A model generated the notes under the pieces. It saw only the letters and a list, made by a program, of their open reading frames with translations. It did not search any database and was not told where the DNA came from. From Candidatus Woesearchaeota archaeon (GTDB taxonomy: Archaea > Nanobdellota > Nanobdellia > Woesearchaeales > ARS49): DNA of 47,464 bases. The stretch is from NCBI GenBank assembly GCA_016215315.1, contig JACRKG010000049.1, forward strand, positions 1 through 47,464, given 5' to 3'. Made by a program: the position numbers and the translations under genes. The stretch's first letter is position 1. Each line of letters begins with the position of its first letter. Positions 1 to 7,459 of this stretch are shown piece after piece.

Positions 1-31
1 ATAAATTGGGAAAATTTATGCGCAGTTTCGT

Positions 32-134
32 CCGCAGAACACTCTGCGGCGAAGCCGCTTCAAAAAAATTTCGAAAGAAAACGACCTAAAGGTCGGGGTA
101 TTCAACCCCCAGAAATTTTGCTTCGCAAAATTTC
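32..134. repeat. Cluster of four short hairpins
   Basis: Four perfect or near-perfect inverted repeats lie end to end: CCGCAGA/TCTGCGG (32-38 with 43-49), CGACC/GGTCG (82-86 with 91-95), GGGG/CCCC (95-98 with 106-109) and GAAATTTTGC/GCAAAATTTC (112-121 with 125-134, a 10-bp stem with loop TTC). The first stem can also rearrange as GCGGC/GCCGC (46-50 with 54-58). The cluster ends six bases before a small ORF. It may be a terminator array of a gene to the left of the window or a structured leader; the sequence does not decide which. Confidence 0.5.
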
Positions 135-140
135 AATAAA

Positions 141-299
141 ATGCAATTGTGGAAGTCTCTTCCCAAGAAAGTCATGTATCAAACTTTTAAGATAATTCTT
201 AGTTATTTGGAAAGTTCGGGAAAAATAACAATAGATACTGATGGCGCGATATTATGGACACATAACCCGAAACTTTTGGAGATGAGTGTTAAATTATGA
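141..299 (+). CDS. Small protein, possibly winged-helix-like (52 aa)
   Basis: A 52-residue ORF starts at ATG 141 right after the hairpin cluster. It contains an amphipathic helix followed by a turn and short strands (YLESSGKITIDTDGAILW), a pattern seen in compact archaeal winged-helix-like small proteins. No ribosome binding site is visible just upstream. It could be the tail of a unit starting outside the window. Function is unknown; the winged-helix reading rests on the strand-turn-strand 'wing' pattern only. Confidence 0.45.
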   Translation: MQLWKSLPKKVMYQTFKIILSYLESSGKITIDTDGAILWTHNPKLLEMSVKL

Positions 300-407
300 A
301 GTTTCAAGAAAAGAAAAAAGAAGTAAGAATATGAAGAGAGATTTGGATTCTAAAAATACCCTTTTTTCTTCCAATATGTAAAAATAATCCTCCACTAACG
401 AAATAAT

Positions 408-417
408 TAAATATTTG
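408..417 (+). promoter_or_regulatory. TATA box for the 437 gene
   Basis: TTAAATATTT ends about 20 nt before ATG 437. This fits a leaderless transcript beginning at or near the ATG pair at 437/440. Confidence 0.5.
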
Positions 418-436
418 AATTAAATTAAGTACTTTG

Positions 437-1831
437 ATGATGCCAAGAGGGGTTTTATTCTTAATAGTGCTGCTTTTATTAGCTCAGACTGTTTTTGCAT
501 TTAGTTTCGACGCTGAAATAACTCCCGACGTGAAAGCAATAAAATCTAATGAAAATGCAGAATTCACTCTTAAATTAACTCATGATTCTAAAGATACAGA
601 ATCTTTTGCAGTTTATTCTCCAGATATTAATTGGAATGTTGTTACTGATCCTTACCCGTATTTAGTTCAAGGATCTCATGATTTAAAATTGACCATAACT
701 CCCTTAAATGTACCTTCAGGGGTTTACAGGATTCCAATTTATATTAAATCAACCAGTAATGATGATTTATTGAAGAGACAAGTTGGTGTAGAATTGTCTT
801 CTTCAGAACCAGAATACAGTGAAAGGCTTCCTGCAGTTAAAGCAAAGATTGATTTTCCTAGCAAAGTTGATCCTAGAACACCAGTTAAGCTAGTGCTTAA
901 TTTAGAAAACAGAAATAAAAGAGAGCTATCAAATGTTTTAATTAAAGTAAGAAGCGACCTAGTTAATGAAGATTATAAAACAAGCCTTACTGCTAACGAA
1001 AAAAAACAATTGGAATTTACCATCAGTTTTCCAGAAAAAACAAGACCAAGAACTGATGTTTTAAGAACAAGTGTCTTTTTAGTTGAGCCAGAAAAAACTT
1101 ATCGTTATGATGTTGAAGAAAAACAGTACTCAATAGACAAATATGGTGAAATAGCTGTCAAAGAAGAACTAGATGCTGGTTGGTTAACTGATATCAAAGT
1201 TGTAAAGTTCACAAACATAGGTAATGATCGTTTACCTGCAACTTACGTCCAAGAACTCGGTTTTTTAAAGGGATTATTCACTACTTTAACTCCTGAACCT
1301 AATAGCAAAAATAAGTGGGAATTCGAACTTGATGTTAATGAAGAAAAAACAGTAAAAGTTTACACAAGCTATGTATCTTTAGCAGTGTTTGTCATTTTAG
1401 TACTTCTTTCTATTACAGCGTATTATGTTTTCAGAAGTCCAGTTGTACTAGTTAAAAAGACTCAAGTGTTAAAATCTACAGAAGGAGGCATTAACAAATT
1501 AAAAGTTTTGCTATTCTTAAAAAACAGATCTTCACAAAAAATAAGAAATGTTAGAGTTCTCGACGTAATTCCTAACCTTGCTGATTTTGTTGAACAAAAA
1601 TATGAAGGAACATTAAACCCTGTTGCCATAAAGAACTTAGAAAAAGGAACTTTACTAAAATGGCAAATAGAATTATTAGAACCAGGTGAAGAAAGAATTA
1701 TTTATTACAATGTAAGAAATAAATTAAGCGTTCTCGAAGGATTAACATTGCCTGTTGCCGTAGTTAAGTTTAGTGTTGCGGGCAATATTGAAAGGTCAAC
1801 AAAGAGCAATGTTGTTGATGTGACACTCTAA
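437..1831 (+). CDS. Membrane-anchored surface protein with Ig-like/CARDB-type repeats
   Basis: An N-terminal hydrophobic signal (FLIVLLLLAQTVFA) is followed by about 290 residues of beta-rich sequence with NEW3/CARDB-like features (VKLVLNLENRNKRELSNVLI). A single transmembrane helix lies near residues 313-335 (VSLAVFVILVLLSITAYYVF). About 125 further beta-rich residues resemble a DUF11-like domain (LLKWQIELLEPGEERIIYY). An in-frame TTG at 434 is possible, but the ATGs at 437 and 440 fit the TATA spacing better. The last four bases overlap the convergent gene on the other strand. Likely an envelope protein that spans the membrane once; no enzyme motif is seen. Confidence 0.7.
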   Translation: MMPRGVLFLIVLLLLAQTVFAFSFDAEITPDVKAIKSNENAEFTLKLTHDSKDTESFAVYSPDINWNVVTDPYPYLVQGSHDLKLTITPLNVPSGVYRIPIYIKSTSNDDLLKRQVGVELSSSEPEYSERLPAVKAKIDFPSKVDPRTPVKLVLNLENRNKRELSNVLIKVRSDLVNEDYKTSLTANEKKQLEFTISFPEKTRPRTDVLRTSVFLVEPEKTYRYDVEEKQYSIDKYGEIAVKEELDAGWLTDIKVVKFTNIGNDRLPATYVQELGFLKGLFTTLTPEPNSKNKWEFELDVNEEKTVKVYTSYVSLAVFVILVLLSITAYYVFRSPVVLVKKTQVLKSTEGGINKLKVLLFLKNRSSQKIRNVRVLDVIPNLADFVEQKYEGTLNPVAIKNLEKGTLLKWQIELLEPGEERIIYYNVRNKLSVLEGLTLPVAVVKFSVAGNIERSTKSNVVDVTL

Positions 1832-2526
1832 AAGCTATCCAACAGCACCCATTTCTTGTGCTCTGGAAGAACTAAATTTCTATCTGTTGGAAGGTAATCT
1901 TTTAATGTTTCTGTGGGAAATAATTTTTGCATTAACCTGAACGAAGGCAACTCTTTTCCTTCTTCTTGCAATAAACAGTTTTCTAATTCGTCCAGTCTTA
2001 TCCTTGCTTGAGCTAATTGTTTGCCCATTCTTCCTGAACGCATTAAGAATTGATTGCTATCAACTTCTTGACTTATTTCTTCGATAAAATCTTTATTTTG
2101 TTCTAGTGTTCTTTCAACTGTTTGTTCTACAGTTTCAGGAGGGCCATCCCAGCCAAACTCTTCAATCATTCTGGTACGTAGTTCAGTGTAATATTCTTTA
2201 AAGTATTCAATTTTGTTTATTTTTTCATCACATTCAAAAGTAGTATAACAAAAATTGTTGCCTATATTAAAATCTACAACATATAACCCATCCCACATAA
2301 ATAAAGGTCCCTCTTCATATTTCTTCGAGTGAAACAAAATTTCTGGCTTTGCCCTAGTTCCGTAAAAACTCGAATCAAATATTGCAAATTGATATTTAGA
2401 AACCTGTTCTTTCTCCCATTCAACACCCAATAATACTACAAAGAAACCAGAATCTCTTTCAAAATCTTTAATTAAATTGTCTATGTTAAAATTCTTTTTT
2501 ATCGGAGGATTGATTGTAGATTTCAT
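1828..2526 (-). CDS. Hypothetical protein (232 aa)
   Basis: A 232-residue soluble protein that I do not recognise. The N-terminal half is a mixed alpha/beta region rich in aromatics (FFVVLLGVEWEKEQ, FMWDGLYVVDF), and the C-terminal half is acidic and helical (VEQTVERTLEQNKDFIEEI). No signal peptide or transmembrane helix is seen. The start is ATG 2526, only five bases from a palindromic repeat, and the end overlaps the plus-strand surface protein by four bases. Reading-frame length and normal amino acid composition support a real gene. Confidence 0.55.
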   Translation of the reverse strand: MKSTINPPIKKNFNIDNLIKDFERDSGFFVVLLGVEWEKEQVSKYQFAIFDSSFYGTRAKPEILFHSKKYEEGPLFMWDGLYVVDFNIGNNFCYTTFECDEKINKIEYFKEYYTELRTRMIEEFGWDGPPETVEQTVERTLEQNKDFIEEISQEVDSNQFLMRSGRMGKQLAQARIRLDELENCLLQEEGKELPSFRLMQKLFPTETLKDYLPTDRNLVLPEHKKWVLLDSF

Positions 2527-2530
2527 ATTC

Positions 2531-2598
2531 TAGTTTGTAGTTTGCGGTTTGAAGTTTACAGTACGTCCTGTAAACCATAAACTATGAACTGTAAACTA
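2531..2598. repeat. Palindromic repeat family, full copy 1
   Basis: A 68-bp imperfect palindrome built from GTTTRYRG-type steps around the core TTTACAGTACGTCCTGTAAA. Related copies lie at 5368-5434, 17424-17497 and 25716-25783, with half copies near 4474 and 6260. The minus-strand gene ending at 2596 has its TAG inside the last three bases of the repeat. The position suggests a transcription terminator or a repeat that inserts at gene ends. Confidence 0.8.
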
Positions 2599-2934
2599 TT
2601 TCATGTTTTTATCAAGCCAATTTTTTGTGTACTCTTCAATTAAAATAATTCTTCCACTCAGTTCTTCAGGAATTTCAAATTCTTCTCCAACAATTTCTCT
2701 CACTGCTCTGGGTAAACCGTGACCCTGAACAATTTCTAGTGCAAGATTGCCATAACTATCTTTATCATAAAACTGTCTAATAAAAGGCAAAGCGTCTCTG
2801 CCCATAGAAACTATTTTTCTGTAAACATCACAATCAAAAACAGGCTTAAGAAAAGAACTAAATTGTACTTCAGGACTTTTGCAATGAACCACCCATTCTT
2901 CAATTGATTGATTAAATAACTCTTCAAGTGACAT
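2596..2934 (-). CDS. Hypothetical helical protein (112 aa)
   Basis: A small, mostly helical protein containing SMGRDALPFIRQFY. This resembles the 'MG..ALPLIL..L' segment of a widespread uncharacterised bacterial/archaeal family of HEAT-like single-repeat proteins. The usual tryptophan-rich motif after it is not obvious here, so the match is weak. No membrane segment or catalytic motif. The stop codon lies inside a palindromic repeat. Function unknown. Confidence 0.5.
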   Translation of the reverse strand: MSLEELFNQSIEEWVVHCKSPEVQFSSFLKPVFDCDVYRKIVSMGRDALPFIRQFYDKDSYGNLALEIVQGHGLPRAVREIVGEEFEIPEELSGRIILIEEYTKNWLDKNMK

Positions 2935-3012
2935 AATTCAATTTATTTCTTACCAGTTTAAAAGTTTTGTGCAATAATAAAAAATCTAAAACCAATCTGC
3001 AACCCTACATTT

Positions 3013-3231
3013 TTAGTGATCTTTAATTTTTGTAGGGTTATCCATATCTATTCTCAGAACATATTTTCCCACAAGAAAAAATATCCAATAAGTTAAGAAG
3101 ATTATTGCATTAATAATTGAGAAAATAATACCTCCCGGATCTGTGTGAGTGAATATTAACAGAAAGCCTTCAGCAAACTCGCTCCATAAAGATCTTTTTG
3201 CTAATTTCTTGCCGGGATTTATAGGAATCAT
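3013..3231 (-). CDS. Small membrane protein (72 aa)
   Basis: A 72-residue protein with one long hydrophobic stretch (IIFSIINAIIFLTYWIFFLV), probably a single helix or a tight helical hairpin. Basic residues on the N-terminal side suggest a cytoplasmic N-terminus. Its ATG overlaps the stop of the upstream TrhO-like gene by four bases (3228-3231), so the two are probably co-transcribed and translationally coupled. Function unknown. Confidence 0.55.
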   Translation of the reverse strand: MIPINPGKKLAKRSLWSEFAEGFLLIFTHTDPGGIIFSIINAIIFLTYWIFFLVGKYVLRIDMDNPTKIKDH

Positions 3232-4334
3232 ACTTCCACCATCACTTTATCATTCCTTCTTACTTTTTTAGAAACTGGCAGGGTTATTAGTTTTCCTGCG
3301 CTTGCAGTACTTATTGGGTTTCCGTCATAATCTCTTAATTCTTTTACTTGTTCTTCAACACTTGTGGTTTTACCTTTTATAGTGATTTTTTCTCCCAAAC
3401 AAAGTTCTTTTTCAACTTTCACCAAAGCACTTTTTGCTTTTGGGTAATAATTTTCTATTTTTCCTATTGTTATTGTTGGTTTTGGTTTTTGTTTTCTTTG
3501 CCTTGAAGAGTTCTTGCATTCTTCACAGCAGGCTTTGTTCATTTTTGCTTGACATTCTTCACAGCAAATAAATAATTTATCACAATCCAAATTATGACAA
3601 TTAATTATTTCTTCAGTTAGTTCTCCGCATAATTCACAGGCACTTACCGGCTCGCCTGTTTTTGATACTAATCTGTCATCAAAAACAAAACAAGCTCCTT
3701 CAAAATTCTTTTCAGGAAATTGGTTAAGGTAATTTATTATTCCTCCTTGCAATTGGTAAACGTGATTAAATCCTTTTTGTTTTAAGAAAGCAGATGCCTT
3801 TTCGCAACGAATTCCTCCAGTACAATACATAACAATCTTTTTGTCTTTCAAATTTTCTATTTTTTTTACTGCTTTAGGAAATTCAGAGAATTTTTCTATT
3901 CCTAAGTCTATTGCATTCTTGAACTTGCCTACCTTATACTCAAAATCATTCCTTGCATCAAGAATTATTGTATCTTTATCTTTAACTGCTTCATTAAATT
4001 CTTTAGGACTTAAGTGCGTTCCTGTTTTACTTAAATCGACTTTCTCTCCGAAAACAACCACTTCAGGTCTGACTCGAACAACTAATTTGTGATAAGAATT
4101 TTTTTCGCATTTTTGCTCTCTGAATGTAATATCTTTGAACTGTTTTAGAAAAAAATTCTTTAACTCTTCAATTTGTTCTATCCTACCGCTAATTGCTGCA
4201 TTAATTCCTTCATTACTTACTAAAATTCTTCCAAGAATCCCTCTTTGAGTACAGAAATCTCTAAGTTGATCTCTTAAGAGTTCTGGTTCTTTAATATCTG
4301 CATATTTGTATAGCGAGATTACTTTGTATTGCAT
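3228..4334 (-). CDS. TrhO-like tRNA uridine-34 hydroxylase (rhodanese) fused to a U32-peptidase C-terminal domain
   Basis: The N-terminal 280 residues match the TrhO/YceA family: the ferredoxin-like start (NEGINAAISG, residues 41-50), then a rhodanese domain with active-site loop CTGGIRCEKA (Cys171, Cys177), then a Cys-rich region (about 233-273) that may bind zinc. TrhO makes 5-hydroxyuridine at tRNA position 34 using oxygen. Residues about 288-368 (GKIENYYP...ALVKVEKELCLGEKI...DYDGNPI...PVSKKVRRND) resemble the C-terminal beta-barrel of U32 peptidases such as TrhP, which makes the same hydroxylation by an oxygen-independent route. This fusion is unusual. The upstream region carries repeated GATATCAAAAC motifs. 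Confidence 0.8.
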   Translation of the reverse strand: MQYKVISLYKYADIKEPELLRDQLRDFCTQRGILGRILVSNEGINAAISGRIEQIEELKNFFLKQFKDITFREQKCEKNSYHKLVVRVRPEVVVFGEKVDLSKTGTHLSPKEFNEAVKDKDTIILDARNDFEYKVGKFKNAIDLGIEKFSEFPKAVKKIENLKDKKIVMYCTGGIRCEKASAFLKQKGFNHVYQLQGGIINYLNQFPEKNFEGACFVFDDRLVSKTGEPVSACELCGELTEEIINCHNLDCDKLFICCEECQAKMNKACCEECKNSSRQRKQKPKPTITIGKIENYYPKAKSALVKVEKELCLGEKITIKGKTTSVEEQVKELRDYDGNPISTASAGKLITLPVSKKVRRNDKVMVEV

Positions 4335-4395
4335 GAAATAAGGAAAATCTTGTTATTTTTAAAGATTTTCAATAATGTCCAGTTCTGATATTACA

Positions 4396-4423
4396 ATATC
4401 AAAACTAAGCAAAGTTTTGATAT
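4396..4423. promoter_or_regulatory. Inverted repeat upstream of the TrhO-like gene
   Basis: ATATCAAAACT (4396-4406) and AGTTTTGATAT (4413-4423) form a perfect 11-bp inverted repeat with a 6-nt spacer. A further direct copy GATATCAAAAC follows at 4428-4438. The sites lie 60-100 bp upstream of the minus-strand TrhO-like ATG. This is a plausible operator cluster for a repressor or activator, or part of a nadC terminator. Confidence 0.4.
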
Positions 4424-4473
4424 CAAGATATCAAAACTCTACAAACCTGTAAGATTCAGATAGCATAAGTTTT

Positions 4474-4504
4474 TACTGTAAACTCGAAACCCCAAACTAC
4501 AAAC
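4474..4504. repeat. Half copy of the palindromic repeat at the nadC stop
   Basis: ACTGTAAACTCGAAAC followed by CCCAAACTACAAACC has the same AAACYRYAAAC rhythm as the full repeats but lacks the other arm. The nadC stop codon (4497-4499) lies inside it. Confidence 0.5.
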
Positions 4505-5327
4505 CAGTCAGTATTTTCATATTAATATCAAGTGCTGGCGCAGAATGTGTTATTGCACCCACAGATATATAGTCTAAACCTATTTTTGCTAATTTTTTTA
4601 CTCGCTCTAAATTCATGTTTCCTGATGCTTCTGTTTTTGCTTTTTTGTTTACTACTTTTACTGCTTTTTTTAGTTCTGCATCAGTCATGTTGTCTAGCAT
4701 TATTATGTCTGCTTTTGATTGCAGTGCTTCTTTTACTTGATCTAAATTACTTGCTTCTACTTCTATTTTTAGTCCTCTTTTATTGTTCCTTTTTGCACTC
4801 TTTACTGCATTCGTTATGCTTCCTGCAACTTTAATGTGGTTATCTTTGATTAATATTAAGTCATAAAGTCCTTTGCGGTGATTTGTTCCTCCGCCATGAA
4901 GTACTGCTTGTTTTTCCAACATTCTGTATCCGGGAAGTGTTTTTCTTGTGTCTAATATTTTTGTTGGTTTAGCTGCTTCGGTGAATTTGTTAGTTAATGT
5001 TGCAATACCGCTTAAGTGTTGAACAAAATTTAGTGCAGTTCTTTCAGCAACCAACAATGATCTTGCTGATCCTCGTGCTTCTAAAATCTTATCAAACTTT
5101 TTTACTTTAGCTCCATCTTTAACAAAAAACTTCAGTTTAAGATTTTTGTCAATTGTATTCAAAACTTCTTTTGCAACGTTTAATCCAGAAATAACTCCTT
5201 CTGCTTTTGCTTTCATTACTGCAGTTGCTTTGAGAGTTTTAGGAATAGTTGAGTTTGTAGTTACATCACCAGAACCTACATCCTCTTTAATTGCCATTCT
5301 TATTAGTTGAGTTGTTTGATTAGACAT
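4497..5327 (-). CDS. nadC: Quinolinate phosphoribosyltransferase (decarboxylating)
   Basis: Converts quinolinate and PRPP to nicotinate mononucleotide, the entry into de novo NAD synthesis. The family motifs are clear: EDVGSGDVTT near the N-terminus, ERTALNFVQHLSGIAT, the PRPP/quinolinate-binding DTRKTLPGYR, HGGGTNHRKGLYDLILIKDNH, EVEAS and LDNM. At 276 residues the length is normal. I start at ATG 5327 (MSNQ) because the longer form begins at a TTG and adds only four residues. The stop lies in a half palindromic repeat. The rest of NAD metabolism may be linked to the operon at 22.6-25.6 kb. Confidence 0.95.
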   Translation of the reverse strand: MSNQTTQLIRMAIKEDVGSGDVTTNSTIPKTLKATAVMKAKAEGVISGLNVAKEVLNTIDKNLKLKFFVKDGAKVKKFDKILEARGSARSLLVAERTALNFVQHLSGIATLTNKFTEAAKPTKILDTRKTLPGYRMLEKQAVLHGGGTNHRKGLYDLILIKDNHIKVAGSITNAVKSAKRNNKRGLKIEVEASNLDQVKEALQSKADIIMLDNMTDAELKKAVKVVNKKAKTEASGNMNLERVKKLAKIGLDYISVGAITHSAPALDINMKILTGL

Positions 5328-5367
5328 GAAAGTAAACAAGGAATATGGGTTTAATAAGGTTTTGAAC

Positions 5368-5434
5368 TAGTTTATAGTTCACAGTTTGCAGTTTACAGTA
5401 CGTCCTGTAAACTATGAACTCCAAACTGTAAACT
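5368..5434. repeat. Palindromic repeat family, full copy 2
   Basis: A 67-bp imperfect palindrome with the same core TTTACAGTACGTCCTGTAAA as copy 1. It ends four bases before the stop codon of the minus-strand PIN gene. Confidence 0.8.
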
Positions 5435-5437
5435 TTT

Positions 5438-6127
5438 TCACTTTTTTATGCTCTCAAGTATTTCATCTATTTCTTTTTCTGTTATTGCGCAGCCGTTTAG
5501 TTTTACTCCCCAGAGCAGGCCTTCTAGTAATTCTTTTCTTGCTTGGGGGATGTTTACTAAGTATTTGTCTAGAATTCCCATTTCAAAAGCTATTGTTACT
5601 AGTTCTGCGCTTCTTAGTACTTTTATTTGTTTGAATTGTTTTTGCATTTGTTTTAAGTTTGCTTTGTTTACTTCTACTTTTTCTCCTAATCTGTGAGTCA
5701 TTATTTTTACTATTTCTTCTGGATTCTCAATCAATAATCTTGTTATTAGTTCGTCAATTATTACTGCGTCAGCGTTTATTTCTTTGGCTAGAACTAATGT
5801 TTCTACTTCTGCTAATTGCACTGCTTGTATGTATTTGCCTCTTGCTTTAAAACAACTATTTACTTGGCTTAGTATTTGTTTTGCTTTTTCAGTTATTCTT
5901 TTGTCATTATAAACTTGTAATACTCCTTGTTCTATTCTTCTTTCAACTTGCAATGCTTCGAACTTGAATCTTCTGCTTTTTAATGGTCTTTCTATTATTT
6001 CATAATGAACTCCCTGTGTTATGAAGAAGTCTCCTTTGAATTTTTCTTGTAATTTGGGCAATAATTGAAGAAGATTGTTGGTAGCTAGGCTTATGATTGG
6101 TCCCGTGTCAAATACTAATGCTTTCAT
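5438..6127 (-). CDS. PIN-domain-like protein (229 aa)
   Basis: The start MKALVFDTGPIISLA is the first acidic strand of a PIN-type nuclease fold. Further acidic residues follow in the expected places: LAEVETLVLA (Glu), then ADAVIIDELITRLL (Asp/Glu). A helical C-terminal tail of about 90 residues ends at the repeat. PIN proteins of this size occur as VapC-like toxins or as RNA-processing nucleases. No antitoxin gene is adjacent, so a stand-alone role is possible. ATG 6127 is preferred over the ATG two codons upstream because the family begins directly with the strand. Confidence 0.7.
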   Translation of the reverse strand: MKALVFDTGPIISLATNNLLQLLPKLQEKFKGDFFITQGVHYEIIERPLKSRRFKFEALQVERRIEQGVLQVYNDKRITEKAKQILSQVNSCFKARGKYIQAVQLAEVETLVLAKEINADAVIIDELITRLLIENPEEIVKIMTHRLGEKVEVNKANLKQMQKQFKQIKVLRSAELVTIAFEMGILDKYLVNIPQARKELLEGLLWGVKLNGCAITEKEIDEILESIKK

Positions 6128-6225
6128 AATCATTAATCCTGACTGTCAATGCGCCATCATTTTTTGACGTCAATACTTGTTATTACCTCTTTTTGTGAGT
6201 GCGCGGAATCAATTGGTATCGAAAT

Positions 6226-6300
6226 GTTACCCGGAATCGGGATGGCCGATGAGTTCTTTACCACAAACTCCAAACTGTCAACTACAAACTGTTTACAGTT
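6226..6300. repeat. Half palindromic repeat plus a short CCCG/CGGG hairpin
   Basis: TTACCCGGAATCGGGATGG (6227-6245) contains CCCG-GAAT-CGGG and shares its TTAYCCSG arm with the palindrome at 29914-29953. It is followed by a half copy of the palindromic repeat (about 6260-6300, CAAACTCCAAACTG...TTTACAG). The stop codon of the minus-strand PGI/PMI gene (6293-6295) lies in this half copy. Confidence 0.45.
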
Positions 6301-7246
6301 TCTTTTTTAGTTCATCCATTAAATCTGTATTCATGGGATCAACATTGTGTAATTTTGCTAAATAATAACTTGTTAAGTCTCCTAAATGTATTGCCGTAAA
6401 TATTTTTGCTAGTTTTGAAGTGCCTTTAATGTTTATTTGAACTACTTCGTTGCCTGATTGTCGTATTATGTCTTTAGTTAATTCTATTCTTTTCTTCATT
6501 TGTTTATCTTCATCTTCATCGCTTAGTATTAGTACAAAAAATTCTTTTCTAGGTCTTTTGTAACCCATTAATTCATTGTGATCTAGTTCAGGGAATACAT
6601 TGTGGAATGCGTGAATTTTTGTGTTTTCATTAAATGCTTGCTTCCATCTTAATGCCACTCCTTCATAATTTTGTGTTGTATAAATCAAAGGCACAGAATC
6701 TTTTAATTGTTGAGCTAATTCTTGGGCTTTTTCATCATAGCCTTTTTTGTTTAAAGCAATTATTGTATCATTAATTTCTACATTAGAAATGTTTGATAGT
6801 TGTAAGTTATTCAAGATTGTTAATACTGGAAAGACAAAGAATGCTATTGCTGCTCTTGGAGGCATTCTGTAAGGAACTTTTATTACATTTTTTATGTTTG
6901 CTTCTTGAGCGATTAAGGATAATTTTCCATTACTGGTTATTAGAACTAATTGACTTTTTCTTTTCAAAGCTTCTCTAACACAATTAATTGTTTCTTCAGT
7001 GTTTCCTGAATAAGAAATACAAAATACTAACGAATCTTGATTAACCGAGCCCGGCAAGTGATAGTCTTTAACTATTGTTATTGGAACTTTGCAATCGCTT
7101 AATAGATCTTTAAGAATGTTTCCTGGAATTCCGCTACCACCCATTCCTGAGAAAACAATATTTTTAGGAAGATCTAGCTTAACATACTTCCCAAGATCTA
7201 ACGCCCCTTTTATTTGGTCTGGTAAGGCTCTAATAAACTCTATCAT
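6293..7246 (-). CDS. Bifunctional phosphoglucose/phosphomannose isomerase
   Basis: Interconverts fructose 6-phosphate with glucose 6-phosphate and mannose 6-phosphate, feeding both glycolysis/gluconeogenesis and sugar-nucleotide synthesis. The 317-residue length and SIS-domain fold match the archaeal PGI/PMI family: GMGGSGIPG and SYSGNTEETINC (phosphate-binding serines and threonines), the PPRAA loop, and the catalytic HNELMGY (His) preceded by an acidic pair. No fusion or truncation is seen. The gene runs into a half repeat at its 3' end. Probably supplies precursors for the surface polysaccharide pathway implied by the dehydrogenase at 26.6 kb. Confidence 0.9.
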   Translation of the reverse strand: MIEFIRALPDQIKGALDLGKYVKLDLPKNIVFSGMGGSGIPGNILKDLLSDCKVPITIVKDYHLPGSVNQDSLVFCISYSGNTEETINCVREALKRKSQLVLITSNGKLSLIAQEANIKNVIKVPYRMPPRAAIAFFVFPVLTILNNLQLSNISNVEINDTIIALNKKGYDEKAQELAQQLKDSVPLIYTTQNYEGVALRWKQAFNENTKIHAFHNVFPELDHNELMGYKRPRKEFFVLILSDEDEDKQMKKRIELTKDIIRQSGNEVVQINIKGTSKLAKIFTAIHLGDLTSYYLAKLHNVDPMNTDLMDELKKKL

Positions 7247-7292
7247 AGCTCTCAGTAATTATTGGGTGGATGTGTTTTATAAATGTTTCGAA

Positions 7293-7336
7293 GACCGTCC
7301 GCTAAAATACGCAAGTTAATAGATTTACGGACGGTC
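7293..7336. repeat. Inverted repeat GACCGTCCG/CGGACGGTC
   Basis: A perfect 9-bp inverted repeat (7293-7301 and 7328-7336) with a 26-nt spacer. It stands between the PGI/PMI start and the antitoxin-like remnant. It could be an operator or a hairpin; its GC-rich arms contrast with the surrounding AT-rich DNA. Confidence 0.5.
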
Positions 7337-7341
7337 CAAAA

Positions 7342-7459
7342 ATGAAAAAAACCAGTAACAAAAGTAAAAGATATCTTAGGAATGTTTCCAAACACAAAAG
7401 AATCTACTAAAGAAATAATGCGAAAAATTGATAAAGAATTATATAGTTCTCTTGATTAA
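7342..7459 (+). pseudogene. Short antitoxin-like remnant
   Basis: The stretch ends in a coding segment (KESTKEIMRKIDKELYSSLD) typical of the C-terminal tail of short AbrB/VapB-type antitoxins, but no intact full-length frame is present. It looks broken, with about one break. Its last codon abuts the next gene's ATG directly, so the pair once formed, or still forms, one transcription unit. Treated as a fossil; no active toxin is seen beside it. Confidence 0.45.

Noticed and set aside
4532-4834. Leu-rich plus-strand ORF over nadC
   Set aside because: A shadow of the antisense strand; nadC is clearly the real gene.
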